NCBI RefSeq assembly: GCF_026340565.1
Contig: NZ_JAPEPB010000001.1
Span: 1,426,001 to 1,490,000, forward strand
DNA from: Kitasatospora sp. NBC_01287
GTDB taxonomy: Bacteria; Actinomycetota; Actinomycetes; Streptomycetales; Streptomycetaceae
Length of the DNA stretch: 64,000 nt
Direction: 5' to 3'
The translations under genes were made by a program, and so were the position numbers. Under the pieces are notes generated by a model, which saw nothing but the letters and a program-made list of their open reading frames with translations, did not search any database and had not been told where the DNA came from. Position 1 is the stretch's first letter. Every line of letters starts with the position of its first letter. Positions 7,723 to 17,868 of this stretch are shown one piece after another.

Positions 7723-10256
7723 CTACCGCCGTCGGCGGCCGCCCGTCAGCGGGTGGCTCCGCAGCAGGGCCCGGGTGGGCAGGCCGGTCGCGGCGAGGCA
7801 GAGCAGGACGGCTCCGGCGGCCAGGGGTAGTACCAGGCCGGGCGGGACGTACGGTGCGGTGCCCGCGATGCCGCGGGCGATCGGGAGAAGGGCGATCCAG
7901 GCGATGGCTCCGCCGACCGTCAGGCCGGTCACGGCGACCAGCAGCGCCTCCCAGCGCATCATCCGGCGCACCTGACGCCGGGTGGTGCCGGCCAGTCGCA
8001 GCAACGCCACCTCACGGCGCCGGTCGAGCACCGTCATGACCAGCGTGTTGGCGGCGTTGACGGCGGCGAACCCGCCCAGGACGCCCGCCATCACGGTGTC
8101 GGCCCAGCCGTTGAGCTCCGTCATCGCGTCCGACCGGGCGACGAATGAGGCCCGGTCGGTGACGGTCGCACCGCCACCCGGGCCAGCCAGGCCGATCAAG
8201 GCGGCCGCCACGGCCGCGCGATCGGCACCCGGCGCGTCCGCGACCAGGACCTGGCTGTCGTATCCGGCCGTGACGTGCGCGGCGACGGCCGCCCTCGGCA
8301 GCAGCACCTGGCCGAGGCCCGGCCCGCGGTCGTAGGTGGCCACCACGGTGGGCCGCACCTCGGTGCCGTCCCCGAGCCAGAGCGGCACCCTCTCGCCGAC
8401 CCGCACGCCCAACTCGTCGGCCAGGCCCGCGTCCAGGGCGACGGTGTCGGCGGAGCGGCCGAGGTCGGCGAGCGCGCCCTCGCGCACCGGCAGGTCGAGC
8501 ACCGCGGGCAGCCTGGCCGGGTCCCCGTCGACGCCGAGCGCGGTGGCGGAGTCGATGTCCTGGTCGGCGGCGAACAGCGCGGAGGTGTGCAGCAGACCCA
8601 CGGCGGCGGCCACGCCGGGCAGTTGGGCCACCCGCTCGGCAGTGCCCGCGGGCAGGCCGGGGGCGGTGGAGCCGAGCACCTGGTCGGCGGTGACGCCGGT
8701 GCGGATGTTCTCGCCGGTGGCGTGCGCGATGGTGCTCTGGAGGAGGAGCAGGGTGCCGCAGAACGCGGTGACCAGCACGATCGGGGTGATCGCGGAGGCC
8801 AGCCGGCGGGCGCCCGCCCGGGTGTTGTCGGCGGCCAGCGAGCCGGGCGCGCCGCAGGCCCGCAGCGGGACGCCGAGCACGGCGGCGGCCAGCCGGGCCA
8901 CCCAGGGGCCGAGCAGGGCGACGGCCGCCATGAAGCACATGACCACGCCGAGCGCGGTGTTGGCGGCCTTCGCCCCGTCCAGGCCGGCGGCGAGGACAGC
9001 GGCCACCACACCGCCCGCCGTGCAGAGCAGTCCGAGGCAGATCCGCACCGGGCCGGGCCGGCCGGGTTCGATGGCGGCCTGGCCGAGCGCCTGACCGGGG
9101 CGCAGCCGGGCGGGGCGGCGGGCGGCCAGGAAGCCGGCGGCCAGGGCGGCCAGGGTGCAGATGAGCACGGCGGCGAGGATCGGCAGCGGGCCGACGTCGA
9201 GCCGGACGCCGGGCGGGATCGCCCCGCGCGACACCAGCTGGTCGAGCCACCAGCGGGCGAGGGCGAGTCCGGGCAGGATGCCGAGCGCCCCGGCCACGGG
9301 GGCGAGCAGCACCGCCTCGGTGGCGATGCTGCGGCGGATCTGCCGGGGGGTGGCGCCGATGGCGCGCAGCAGGGCGAACTCGCGGACGCGCTGACCGGTG
9401 GCGAGGGCGACGGTGCTCATCACGACGAAGACCGCGGTCATGGTGGCGTAGCCGCCGAAGGAGCCGCCGATGCCCACCAGCAGGGTGCGGGCCCCGCCGA
9501 TCGCGGGCTGCTCGACGGCGCCGCGGCCGTCCCCGGTGAACACCTCGGCGGCGCCGCCCAGGGCCTGGCGGACCTGGGCCGCCAGTGCCAGGACGGTGAC
9601 GCCGTCGCGCGGTTGGACGGTGATCGCGTCGACGCGGCCCGGGTGGCCGCAGAGGCGGTCGGCCGTGGCGTCGGCGAACCAGGCGGTGGGGCCGGCCGGC
9701 TGTCCGGCGGCCAGGCCGCTGACGCGGAAGCTGCCGGTGCCGCCGGGAGCGGTGAGGGTGAGGCTCGCGCCCGGCGCGAGGTGGGCGGTGCGCGCCGTGT
9801 CAGCGTCCAGCACCACCTCGTTCGGGCCGGGGGCGCGGCCTTCGAGGAGCCGGTCGGCGGGGCCGGCGATGCCGAGCGCGGCGAAGCCCCGGCCGGTCAG
9901 CGCGGGGTGGTCCTCACCGGCCGGCAGCGGGAAGGCGCTGTCCGGACGGGCCTCGGCCGCACCCGGCAGGCCGGCGATCCGGCCCGCCAGCGCGGCGTCC
10001 ACCCGGGCCCGTTCGGGCACCGCCTGCGTCACGGTCTCGGTGTCCTGGCCGGTCCTCACGCTCAGCCTGACGTCCGGGTCGGCGGCGACGACCACCGGTG
10101 CCCGGGCGTACCGGAGGGGCGGCAGCTTCGCGGTCAGGCCGGTCTGCAGCAGCACGCCGCAGGCCGCCACGACGGCGGCCGCCAGCGCCAGGGCGATCAG
10201 GGTGCCCGCGAAGGAGGCGGGCCGGAAGCGCACGGAGGCGCGGGCCAGTCCGTTCG

Positions 10257-10260
<4 letters not shown>
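7723..10260 (-). CDS. FtsX-like ABC transporter permease (MacB type)
   Basis: This 845-residue membrane protein carries two FtsX-type permease units. The first has a helix at the N-terminus (AGTLIALALAAAVVAACGVLL), a large extracytoplasmic domain, then TMTAVFVVMSTVALATG and REFALLRAIGATPRQIRR. The second ends with REVALLRLAGTTRRQVRRMM and further helices. The paired (A/V)LLR-x-G/A-x-T-x-x-Q-(V/I)-R-R motifs are diagnostic of MacB/LolC-like permeases. The GTG start overlaps the stop of the ATPase gene (GTGA). Such transporters in actinobacteria often export or detoxify peptides. Its closeness to the lanthipeptide genes makes a role in export or immunity possible, but the divergent two-component system is an equally good partner. 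Confidence 0.87.
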
Positions 10261-11114
<854 letters not shown>

Positions 11115-11441
11115 GATCTCCTCCTGGGGTGGGGTGGGGTGGGGTGGGTTGCGGTACGGCCGGGGCGTCCCGACCGGTCTCCAGCCCATCACCCGGCCGG
11201 CGCGTTCTCGTCCGAGCGCGGGACGAGAAGGCGCGGGGGACCTCGGTCCACCGGCCGGCGGGACCAGGACCCTGCTCCTACCCCGGGATCCACCCGCGGG
11301 CCCGGTGACCTGCGGTGCGGCGGTGGAAGAATGGTTCGCGCACGCCGGCCGCGGCGCACCGGGGAGGGCCCGGCGCGCGGGCCGCCGCGGACACCCGCCG
11401 CGGACACGCGCAAAGGACACCCGCAGAGGAGAACCACCAGC
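11115..11441. other. Divergent regulatory region between ABC operon and two-component system
   Basis: This region of about 330 bases contains no gene. It holds the leftward ribosome binding site, the TGGGG repeat at 11125-11148 and the rightward AGAGGAGA site before the kinase gene. I could not assign a clear promoter. Confidence 0.5.
11125..11148. repeat. TGGGG pentanucleotide repeat upstream of the ABC ATPase gene
   Basis: Four perfect TGGGG units plus a partial TGGG lie directly next to the ribosome binding site of the ATPase gene. In that mRNA they read as CCCCA repeats. The tract could vary by slippage or form a G-rich structure on the + strand. Confidence 0.7.
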
Positions 11442-12719
11442 ATGGCGACGCGCCGACCGCTGCCGCCGGACCCGGCGCAGGTACCACAGTCACCACAGGC
11501 ACCGCAGGCACTCGACGGACCGGGCACCGACTCCCCCTGGACCCGCAACGACGCGCTGGTGGCCGCCGGTTCGGCCATCCTGGACCTGTTCGGCTACACG
11601 ATGACCAGCCTGGACGACAACCATCCGCTGAGCCTGCTGGGGCTGGTGCTCAGTGTGCTGGCGGCGCTGCCGCTGCTGGTCCGGCGCCGTCACCCGCTCG
11701 CGGTCCTGGTCGTGGTGCTGGCCCTCAACCTGGCGCTGAACCTGAGCGCGCCGCTGTCGCACCACTTCCCCTGCACCATCGCGGTGGCACTGTTCGCCGT
11801 CACCCAGTACCGCTCGCTCGCCCTCGCCGTGCCGGCGGGGCTGACCGCCTCCCTCGTCGCGCTGACCAGCCTCGGACCGCGCCTGAGCCTGGGCGGGGAG
11901 GACGTCCTGGGCAGCCTGCTGGCGAGCGTGCTGGTGGTCGGCACCGGCGCCGTGCTCACCCGCTGGCAGCGCGAGCTGGAGATCCGGCGCCGGCTGCTGG
12001 CGGAGCGCGCGGTGGCCGAGGAACGGCGGCGGATCGCGCGGGAGCTGCACGACATCGTCGCCCACCAGATCACCACCATGCAGCTGATGGCCGGCGGTGC
12101 GCGGGCCAACCTGGGCGGCGACATCGAGGTGGTGCGCGAGGCCCTGGTGACGCTGGAGAGCTCCGGCCGCCTGGCACTGCGCGAGATGCGCCAGCTGCTC
12201 GATGTGCTGCGGGCCGACGACGAGCGCGAGGAGGTCCCGGCCGCGCCTCAGCCCGGCACCGCCGACCTGGAACGGATCGTCGACGAGTCGCGGCTGGCCG
12301 GCCTGCCCACCGAGTTCACCGTCCACGGCACCGCGCGAGCGCTGCCGCCGACCACCGACCTGGCCGTCTTCCGGATCGTCCAGGAGTCGCTCACCAACAC
12401 CCGCAAGCACGCCGGCCCTGCCCGGGCCCGGGTCGAACTGACCTACCGGCCGCACTCGGTCACCGTGGAGGTCAGCGATGACGGCGCCGGCCGGCCGGGC
12501 CGCACCGCCGGCGGGGCGCACGGCCACGGTGGTGCCCTCACCCCGCCGGGATCGGGCGGGGAGCGCGGCGGGTACGGTCTGATCGGCATGCGGGAGCGGG
12601 CCGCGCTGAACGGCGGCAGCCTGGTGGCCGGGCCACAGGCGGAGGGCGGGTTCCGCGTCACGGCGAGCCTGCCGCTGGGCCCGGCCGAGAACGTCGAGAG
12701 GGAGGAACTGTTCGGATGA
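11442..12719 (+). CDS. NarL/DesK-type sensor histidine kinase
   Basis: This is a 425-residue membrane-bound sensor kinase. A proline-rich N-terminus is followed by about five hydrophobic helices (residues ~38-172) with little extracytoplasmic sequence. Then comes a HisKA_3 dimerisation box RRIARELHDIVAHQ with phospho-acceptor His203, and an ATPase domain with FRIVQESLTNTRKHA (N box), SDDGAGR and GYGLIGMRERA (G boxes). The ATG follows GAGGAGA. It overlaps the response-regulator gene by four bases (ATGA), so the two form a two-component system. Kinases of this type next to FtsX-like exporters often sense cell-envelope stress or peptides and control the exporter. Signal unknown. Confidence 0.92.
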   Translation: MATRRPLPPDPAQVPQSPQAPQALDGPGTDSPWTRNDALVAAGSAILDLFGYTMTSLDDNHPLSLLGLVLSVLAALPLLVRRRHPLAVLVVVLALNLALNLSAPLSHHFPCTIAVALFAVTQYRSLALAVPAGLTASLVALTSLGPRLSLGGEDVLGSLLASVLVVGTGAVLTRWQRELEIRRRLLAERAVAEERRRIARELHDIVAHQITTMQLMAGGARANLGGDIEVVREALVTLESSGRLALREMRQLLDVLRADDEREEVPAAPQPGTADLERIVDESRLAGLPTEFTVHGTARALPPTTDLAVFRIVQESLTNTRKHAGPARARVELTYRPHSVTVEVSDDGAGRPGRTAGGAHGHGGALTPPGSGGERGGYGLIGMRERAALNGGSLVAGPQAEGGFRVTASLPLGPAENVEREELFG

Positions 12720-13402
12720 CACCGACCACGGCGCCGATCAGGGTGCTGATCGCGGACGACCAGCCGCTGGTCCGGCGCGGCCTGGCCCTGATCCTGGCGC
12801 CCGCTCCGGGCGTCGAGGTGGTGGCCGAGGCCGAGCACGGCGAGCAGGCCGTCGAGCTGGCCCACCGGCACCGGCCCTCGGTGGTGGTCATGGACGTCCG
12901 GATGCCGGTCCTCGACGGCGTCCAGGCCACCGAGCGCCTCGCCCGCGAACTGCCCGACTGCCGGGTCCTGGCACTGAGCACCTTCGACATGGACGAGTAC
13001 GTGGTGGCCGCGCTGCGCGCCGGTGCCTACGGCTTCCTGCCCAAGGACGTCTCCCCGGAGGACCTGCTCGCCGCGATCCGCACCGTGCACACCGGCGAGG
13101 CCGCCGTGGCGCCCCGGCTGCTCACCCGGCTGCTCTCCACCTACGTCACCGCGTCCCACCCGCCGCGGCCGACGGCCGCGGCGCAGAGCCCGGTCGACCT
13201 GACGGCCCGCGAGGTCGAGGTGTGGCGCCTGATCGCCACCGGTCTGGACAACGCCGAGATCGCGCGGGCCATGGAGATCAGCCTCTCCACGGTCAAGAAC
13301 CACATCACCAGCATCTTCGGCAAGCTGCGGGTGCGTGACCGCGCCCAGGCGGTGATCGCCGCCTACGAGTCCGGCCTGGTCGCGGCCGGCCCCACGGGCT
13401 GA
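12716..13402 (+). CDS. NarL/FixJ-family response regulator
   Basis: This 228-residue response regulator is the partner of the kinase that overlaps it. The receiver domain shows the acidic pair in IADDQ, phospho-acceptor Asp60 in VVMDVRMP and the conserved lysine in GFLPKDV. The C-terminal LuxR-type HTH is LTAREVEVWRLIATGL followed by NAEIARAMEISLSTVKNH. It probably regulates the divergent ABC operon across the 330-base intergenic region. That target is inferred from position only. Confidence 0.93.
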   Translation: MTPTTAPIRVLIADDQPLVRRGLALILAPAPGVEVVAEAEHGEQAVELAHRHRPSVVVMDVRMPVLDGVQATERLARELPDCRVLALSTFDMDEYVVAALRAGAYGFLPKDVSPEDLLAAIRTVHTGEAAVAPRLLTRLLSTYVTASHPPRPTAAAQSPVDLTAREVEVWRLIATGLDNAEIARAMEISLSTVKNHITSIFGKLRVRDRAQAVIAAYESGLVAAGPTG

Positions 13403-13457
13403 GACACAGGCTCCGAGGCCGACCGGCCCGGCACCGCGGGCGCGGACCGCGGCCCGT

Positions 13458-14204
13458 TCACCGGCCTGGTCGTGAACCCGGGAGCCCGTCGATCATCAGG
13501 CCGATGGTGAAGCCGAAGCGGTCGTTGACGGTGCCGGAGGTGAGCTCGGCCGCGTAGCGCTTGGTCTGGGGGAAGGTGGCGGGCAGTGCGGCGAACCGGC
13601 GCAGCAGTTCGTCGCGGCTGACCACCCAACTGCCGTCACTGCGGCTGACCCGCCTGTCCGCCAGGGAGACCTCAAGGCTGTAGGCGTTGACGTAGAGCGA
13701 GAGCGAGTCGATCGCCCAGGCGGCGGCCTGCGGGTCGATGCCTCCGGCGAGCAGGATGGCGAGCATCCCCTCACCGACGCGCAGCGTGTCCGGATTGGAC
13801 GGGGCCGCGGCGAACGCCGCCTGGGAGATGCCCGGGTAGCGCAGGTACTGGTCGCGCAGCTGGGTGCAGACGCTGATGAGCTGCTGCCGCCAGCTGCCGG
13901 GGTCCGGCTCGGGCAGGTCGATCCCGGCGCACAGACGGCCGATGAGCAGTTCGTCCAGGTCCTCCTTGTTGACCACGTGCGCGTAGAGCGACGACGGCCC
14001 GGTCTCCAGCACGGTGGCCAGGCGCCGCATGCTCAGGGCTTCGTATCCCTCGCTAGCCACGATGCCGAACGCGGTGCTGATGATGGCCTCGACCGTGATC
14101 GGCGTCTTGCGTCCGGCGGAGGGCCCACGCCGGGCCGCGGGTGCGCTCGAACCGGTGCCGAGCTGGTGCCGCGCTGCGCGCCGTTCCTGCGGAGTCGGTG
14201 ACAT
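13458..14204 (-). CDS. TetR/AcrR family transcriptional repressor
   Basis: This 248-residue regulator has an N-terminal TetR HTH (TVEAIISTAFGIVASEGYEALSMRRLA, ending GPSSLYAHVVNKEDL) and a TetR_C-like ligand domain. The first 35 residues are a disordered basic extension. It is divergent from an MFS exporter. Three copies of an 11-bp palindromic element lie between the two genes, so it almost certainly represses the exporter and itself until a drug-like ligand binds. Confidence 0.9.
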   Translation of the reverse strand: MSPTPQERRAARHQLGTGSSAPAARRGPSAGRKTPITVEAIISTAFGIVASEGYEALSMRRLATVLETGPSSLYAHVVNKEDLDELLIGRLCAGIDLPEPDPGSWRQQLISVCTQLRDQYLRYPGISQAAFAAAPSNPDTLRVGEGMLAILLAGGIDPQAAAWAIDSLSLYVNAYSLEVSLADRRVSRSDGSWVVSRDELLRRFAALPATFPQTKRYAAELTSGTVNDRFGFTIGLMIDGLPGSRPGR

Positions 14205-14226
14205 ACGGGCAGTCTAGCGAATCGAC

Positions 14227-14298
14227 GAACAGTGTTCCACATCACTAAGAACGGTGTTCGTATTGTTCAGAACGCCGCTCTGCTGTAGAACGGTGTTC
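14227..14298. promoter_or_regulatory. Triple TetR operator between repressor and MFS exporter
   Basis: GAACAGTGTTC (14227-14237, a perfect palindrome around one base) and GAACGGTGTTC at 14249-14259 and 14288-14298 share the pattern GAACRGTGTTC. The last two sit in an identical 14-base context. A further TGTTCAGAAC lies at 14264-14273. The third site abuts the proposed GTG start of the exporter, so binding there would block transcription start directly. Confidence 0.75.
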
Positions 14299-15741
14299 GT
14301 GTCCATTGACCAGCAAACCTCTCCCCTGCCCACCACCACGCTGCCGCTGCGCACCGCGTGGCTCGTCCTGGCCGTCGTGGTCATGGCCGACATCATGGAT
14401 CTGCTCGACTCCAGCATCGCCAACCTCGCCGGCCCGTCCATCCGCGCCGACCTCGGCGGCGGCCAGGTGACGGTGCAGTGGGTGCTGAGCGCCTACACCG
14501 CGGCCTTCGCGCTCGGCCTGGTCGCCTCGGGACGGCTCGGTGACCTGCTCGGACGCCGACGGCTCTTCCTGCTCGGCCTGACCGGCTTCACCCTGGCCTC
14601 GCTGGCCTGCGGCCTCGCCCCCGACCCGGCCTTCCTGATCGTCGCCCGCACGCTGCAGGGCCTGTGCGGGTCGGTCATGATCCCGCAGGGCATGGCCCTG
14701 ATGAAGATCGTGTTCCCGCCCCAGCACCTGCGCAAGGCACTGACCCCGGTCGGGCCGCTGATGGGCCTGACCATGGTGGCCGGCCCCATCCTGGCCGGCT
14801 GGCTGCTCCACCTGGACCTCTTCGGCAGCCAGTGGCGCTCCATCTTCCTGATCAACGTCCCGTTCGGCATCGCCGCCCTCCTGCTCGGCCGGCGCGTGCT
14901 GCCGCACCGCGGCGGGGAGGACCCGACCGCCCGCCTCGACCTCACCGGCATCGGCCTGCTCACCGCGGCCTCGGCCCTGCTCATCGTCCCGCTCATCCAA
15001 GGACGCGAACTCGGCTGGCCCACCTGGACCTACGCCATGATGGCCGCCGCGGCCGCCCTGCTCGCGCTGTTCGTCTTCTCCGAACGGCGCAGCGAGCACC
15101 CGGTGATCACGCCCTCGCTGCTCCGCAAGCGCAGCTTCGTCGTCGGCCTGATGATCGTGGCCGGCTTCTACGCGTCACTGAGCGCGTTCGTCCTCGTCAT
15201 CAACCTGCTGCTGCAACTGGGCCTGGGCTGGACGCCGTTGCGCACCGGCCTCACCCTCATCCCCTGGGCCCTGGGCACCGCCGTCGCCGTCCTGCTCGCC
15301 GGCGCCGTGCTCGCCGAGAAGCTGGGCCGCGCCGGCCTGCGCCTGGGGCTCGCCATCGCCGTCATCGGCCTGCTGGCCCTGTGCTGGTCCACCGCCCACT
15401 GGGGCGCCGGCATCACCATCTGGAACCTGGCGCCCGCGCTGCTGCTCACCGGCTTCGGCTCCGGGCTGGTCTTCGTCCCGCTGGTCGACTTCATCCTCGG
15501 CGACGCCACCACCGAGGAGGTCGGCACCGGCGCGGGCCTGCTCAACGCCGTCCAGCAGTTCGCCGGCGCCATCGGCGTCGCCGCCATCGGCACGGTGTTC
15601 TTCGCCCGGGTCGGGCACCCGTCCGTCCACTCCTACCTCGCCGCCGCGGAACTGGTCTTCGCCATCGCCGCGGTCCTGAACCTCCTCACCCTGCTGCTGG
15701 TGGGTCTGCTGCCCGAGCACGCCCAGCAGGCACACGGCTGA
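14299..15741 (+). CDS. DHA2-family (EmrB/QacA) MFS drug exporter
   Basis: This 480-residue proton-driven multidrug exporter has about 14 membrane segments. Motifs seen are ADIMDLLDSSIANLAGPSIR (helix 1), SGRLGDLLGRRRLFLLGL (motif A) and QGLCGSVMIPQGMALM, with helices running to the C-terminus. The start is uncertain. An ATG at 14254 would include the operator sequences in the coding region, so I choose the GTG at 14299, which gives MSIDQQTS and would suit a leaderless mRNA. Control by the divergent TetR is strongly suggested by the operators. Confidence 0.88.
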   Translation: MSIDQQTSPLPTTTLPLRTAWLVLAVVVMADIMDLLDSSIANLAGPSIRADLGGGQVTVQWVLSAYTAAFALGLVASGRLGDLLGRRRLFLLGLTGFTLASLACGLAPDPAFLIVARTLQGLCGSVMIPQGMALMKIVFPPQHLRKALTPVGPLMGLTMVAGPILAGWLLHLDLFGSQWRSIFLINVPFGIAALLLGRRVLPHRGGEDPTARLDLTGIGLLTAASALLIVPLIQGRELGWPTWTYAMMAAAAALLALFVFSERRSEHPVITPSLLRKRSFVVGLMIVAGFYASLSAFVLVINLLLQLGLGWTPLRTGLTLIPWALGTAVAVLLAGAVLAEKLGRAGLRLGLAIAVIGLLALCWSTAHWGAGITIWNLAPALLLTGFGSGLVFVPLVDFILGDATTEEVGTGAGLLNAVQQFAGAIGVAAIGTVFFARVGHPSVHSYLAAAELVFAIAAVLNLLTLLLVGLLPEHAQQAHG

Positions 15742-16041
15742 GCCGCCTGGCCAGGAGCCGCCCGGTCGTCCTTGAGGAGGTCGAACTCGACGAGGAGTTC
15801 GCCGACTTCGGTGGACTCCAGGCGGTGCAGGAGCCGCTCGCGGACGAACGCGGGGCCGGCCAGGTCGAGTTCGGCTCCGTCACGCGGGCAGCTCGCGGCG
15901 GCCACTCGCTGGATCACGCTGAAATCATTGGCCCGTGCTCGCCCCGTTCGGTACGGTCGCGGAATTGCCCTCGCCGCTGGGGCCTGCGAGGTTCGCGCGC
16001 GGCTCGCCCGGCAGTTCCCCGACCGAGAGTGGGTTTCGTCC
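15742..16041. other. Non-coding stretch after the MFS gene, possible gene remnant on the - strand
   Basis: No complete gene is seen in these 300 bases. On the minus strand, about 15745-15935 reads as a plausible protein fragment (for example ELDLAGPAFVRERLLHR and LVEFDLLKDD) without a clear start or domain match. It could be a decayed gene or chance coding-like sequence. Confidence 0.3.
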
Positions 16042-16422
16042 ATGGCATGTCGTATCAGTGAGCTCGTACTCGGTTGCCGCGACCCCGAGGCGCTGGCGCG
16101 GTTCTGGTGCGAGGTCCTGGACTTCGTCGTGCTCCACCGCGAGGACGACGGCTCGCTCGAGATCGGGCCGCGTGAAGGGTTCGGCGGCCCGCAACCGACG
16201 ATCGTCCTCAGCCGCAGCGACGAGCCGGAGCCGGGGAAGTCCCGGCTGCACATCGACGTCAACGCCACCGACCGCGATCAGGACGCCGAGCTCGAACGCC
16301 TCCTGGCGCTCGGTGCGCGCCCGGCCGACATCGGCCAGAGCGGGCAGGAGCAGTGGCACGTCCTGGTCGACCCCGAGGGCAACGAGTTCTGCCTGCTCAA
16401 GGCCCGCCTCAACCCGCTCTGA
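16042..16422 (+). CDS. VOC family (glyoxalase/bleomycin-resistance-like) protein
   Basis: This small 126-residue VOC-fold protein has paired beta-alpha-beta-beta-beta units. The first starts ISELVLGCRDPEALARFW and the end reads WHVLVDPEGNEFCLLKA, which carries the typical metal-site glutamate. Members of this group bind metals or drugs, and the substrate is not predictable. A near-identical copy of its last 112 bases lies 1.36 kb downstream (17669-17779) in decayed form, on the other side of the transglycosylase gene. Confidence 0.85.
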   Translation: MACRISELVLGCRDPEALARFWCEVLDFVVLHREDDGSLEIGPREGFGGPQPTIVLSRSDEPEPGKSRLHIDVNATDRDQDAELERLLALGARPADIGQSGQEQWHVLVDPEGNEFCLLKARLNPL

Positions 16423-16536
16423 TCCTCATCGGTCATGCCTCGACCCGGGTGAGGTCCGCCGAAGACGCGGTGATCCGGGAGATCGGGGCGACTCGGGGGC
16501 GCTCGGCCGGCGACGGGCCGCTCACCTCGCCCCCTC

Positions 16537-16575
16537 TTTCGCGCGCACGTGGCAGGCGTCCACGTGCGCGCGAAA
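16537..16575. terminator. Perfect 16-bp bidirectional hairpin terminator
   Basis: TTTCGCGCGCACGTGG (16537-16552) pairs perfectly with 16560-16575 around a 7-base loop, with CCCC/GGGG flanks that could extend the stem. It lies between two convergent genes and can serve both. Confidence 0.8.
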
Positions 16576-16653
16576 GGGGTGCCCCGATGGCATTCGCCGA
16601 GCGGCGGTGACGGTCAGGGCTTCACGGAAACGTGCGACTGCTCGAAGATCAAG

Positions 16654-17394
16654 CTAGTACGCGTGGTGGACCTGCCAGAACGACCAGGCGTCACACGGAC
16701 TGCCGTAGGTGGCGTTCATGTAGCCCAGGCCCCACTTGATCTGGGTCGCGGGGTTGGTCTGCCAGTCCGATCCGACCGAGGCCATCTTGGAACCGGGCAG
16801 CGCCTGCACCAGGCCGTACGCGCCGGAGGAGGGGTTGCGGGCGGTGACGTCCCAGCCGCTCTCACGCGTGACGATGTTGCTGAAGCACTGGAACTCGGTG
16901 CTGTCCATCATCCCGGCCGCGATCGACTGCGGCGAGCCCCCGGTGTACGAGCCGACGGGCGGCGCGGAGTCCGTGGTGGCGAGCTGCGACTTGGCCGCGG
17001 CGCGGGCGGCGGCCTGCTGTGCGGCGGTGGCGGCGTCGGCCTTGGCCTTCGCGTCGGCGGCGGCCTTCTGAGCCGCGGCGTCGGCTGCCGCCTTGTCGGC
17101 GTCGGCTTTGGCCTGCGCGTCGGCGGCGGCCTTCAGCCGGGCGGCCTCCTGCGCGGCCTTCTGCGCGGCGAGGTCGGCCGACTGCTGCTGAGCCGAGGAC
17201 TGGACGGCGAAGTTGTCGCTGATGGCCTGCGCCTGGGTGGGCGACGGCACGTCCGCGAGGAGGGTGGCTCCCGCGACGTCGACCGACTGGGGCGTAGCGC
17301 CCTCGCTGCCCGACGCCACACCCACGACGGCACTGACGGCGGTGACAGCGGTGGCAGAGGCCACAGCGACTCCCCGGACCGAGATCCGAGTCAC
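16654..17394 (-). CDS. Secreted transglycosylase-SLT-like protein with Ala-rich coiled coil
   Basis: This 246-residue cell-wall protein has a signal peptide, VRGVAVASATAVTAVSAVVG, at the N-terminus. A long Ala/Lys/Asp-rich segment (residues ~75-145) is predicted to form a helix or coiled coil. The C-terminal ~80 residues contain IVTRESGWDVTARNPSSGAYGLVQALPGSKM, a lysozyme-like/SLT domain with the catalytic-position glutamate in TRESGW. It probably cleaves or binds peptidoglycan. The GTG start follows GGAAGG, and the reading further upstream has no signal-like start. Related proteins are common in Streptomyces. I see no c-di-AMP riboswitch pattern upstream. Confidence 0.85.
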   Translation of the reverse strand: MTRISVRGVAVASATAVTAVSAVVGVASGSEGATPQSVDVAGATLLADVPSPTQAQAISDNFAVQSSAQQQSADLAAQKAAQEAARLKAAADAQAKADADKAAADAAAQKAAADAKAKADAATAAQQAAARAAAKSQLATTDSAPPVGSYTGGSPQSIAAGMMDSTEFQCFSNIVTRESGWDVTARNPSSGAYGLVQALPGSKMASVGSDWQTNPATQIKWGLGYMNATYGSPCDAWSFWQVHHAY

Positions 17395-17868
17395 ATGGTT
17401 TCCTTCCAGCGTCGACCCCGCGTGACCGTGAGGACGCAACATGCCCTGGTCACTGGCCTCCACCAGAGCTGGTCACGGGAGGCGCGGGCCCGGCGCCCGA
17501 GTGCCGGACAAGCCGGTGCGGGCAAGGAGTTCGGGCGGCGTACGGACCATCGATATTCAGCTGACGCCCAACACGCGGGCCGTACACGGGGCCTGACAGA
17601 GGTTTCACCATGCCGCAACCGGACACGGGTACGCAATTCCCAGCTGCGTGGCGAAGCTCACATCAACCCGGTGCGCGCCCGGCGACATCGGCCAGAGCGG
17701 GCAGGAGCAGTAGCACGTCCTGGTCGACCCCGAAGGCAATGAGTTCTGCCTGCTCAAGGCCCGCCTCAGCCCGCTCTGATGCCCGCCGGTCACCGTCCGC
17801 CGGCGGCTCACCGGGCACTCGGTGCGACGCGAGCCGTCGGCGGCGATCCGTCGGGCGGTCAGCCCCGC
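17395..17868. other. Intergenic region between transglycosylase gene and ABC permease gene
   Basis: This region of about 470 bases has no intact gene. It holds the leftward promoter region of the transglycosylase-like gene and the VOC gene fragment listed separately. The rest shows nothing recognisable. Confidence 0.5.
17669..17779 (+). pseudogene. Decayed partial copy of the VOC gene
   Basis: This 111-base stretch aligns with the 3' end of the VOC gene (16311-16422). The differences are one deleted base (frameshift), TGG to TAG (a stop replacing Trp) and three further substitutions. The copy keeps the natural stop codon but has no 5' part. It marks a past duplication or recombination at the left edge of the biosynthetic cluster. 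Confidence 0.85.

Noticed and set aside
17395-17640. c-di-AMP (ydaO) riboswitch before the transglycosylase-like gene
   Set aside because: Such elements are common before Streptomyces wall hydrolases, but the characteristic conserved segments are not visible here.
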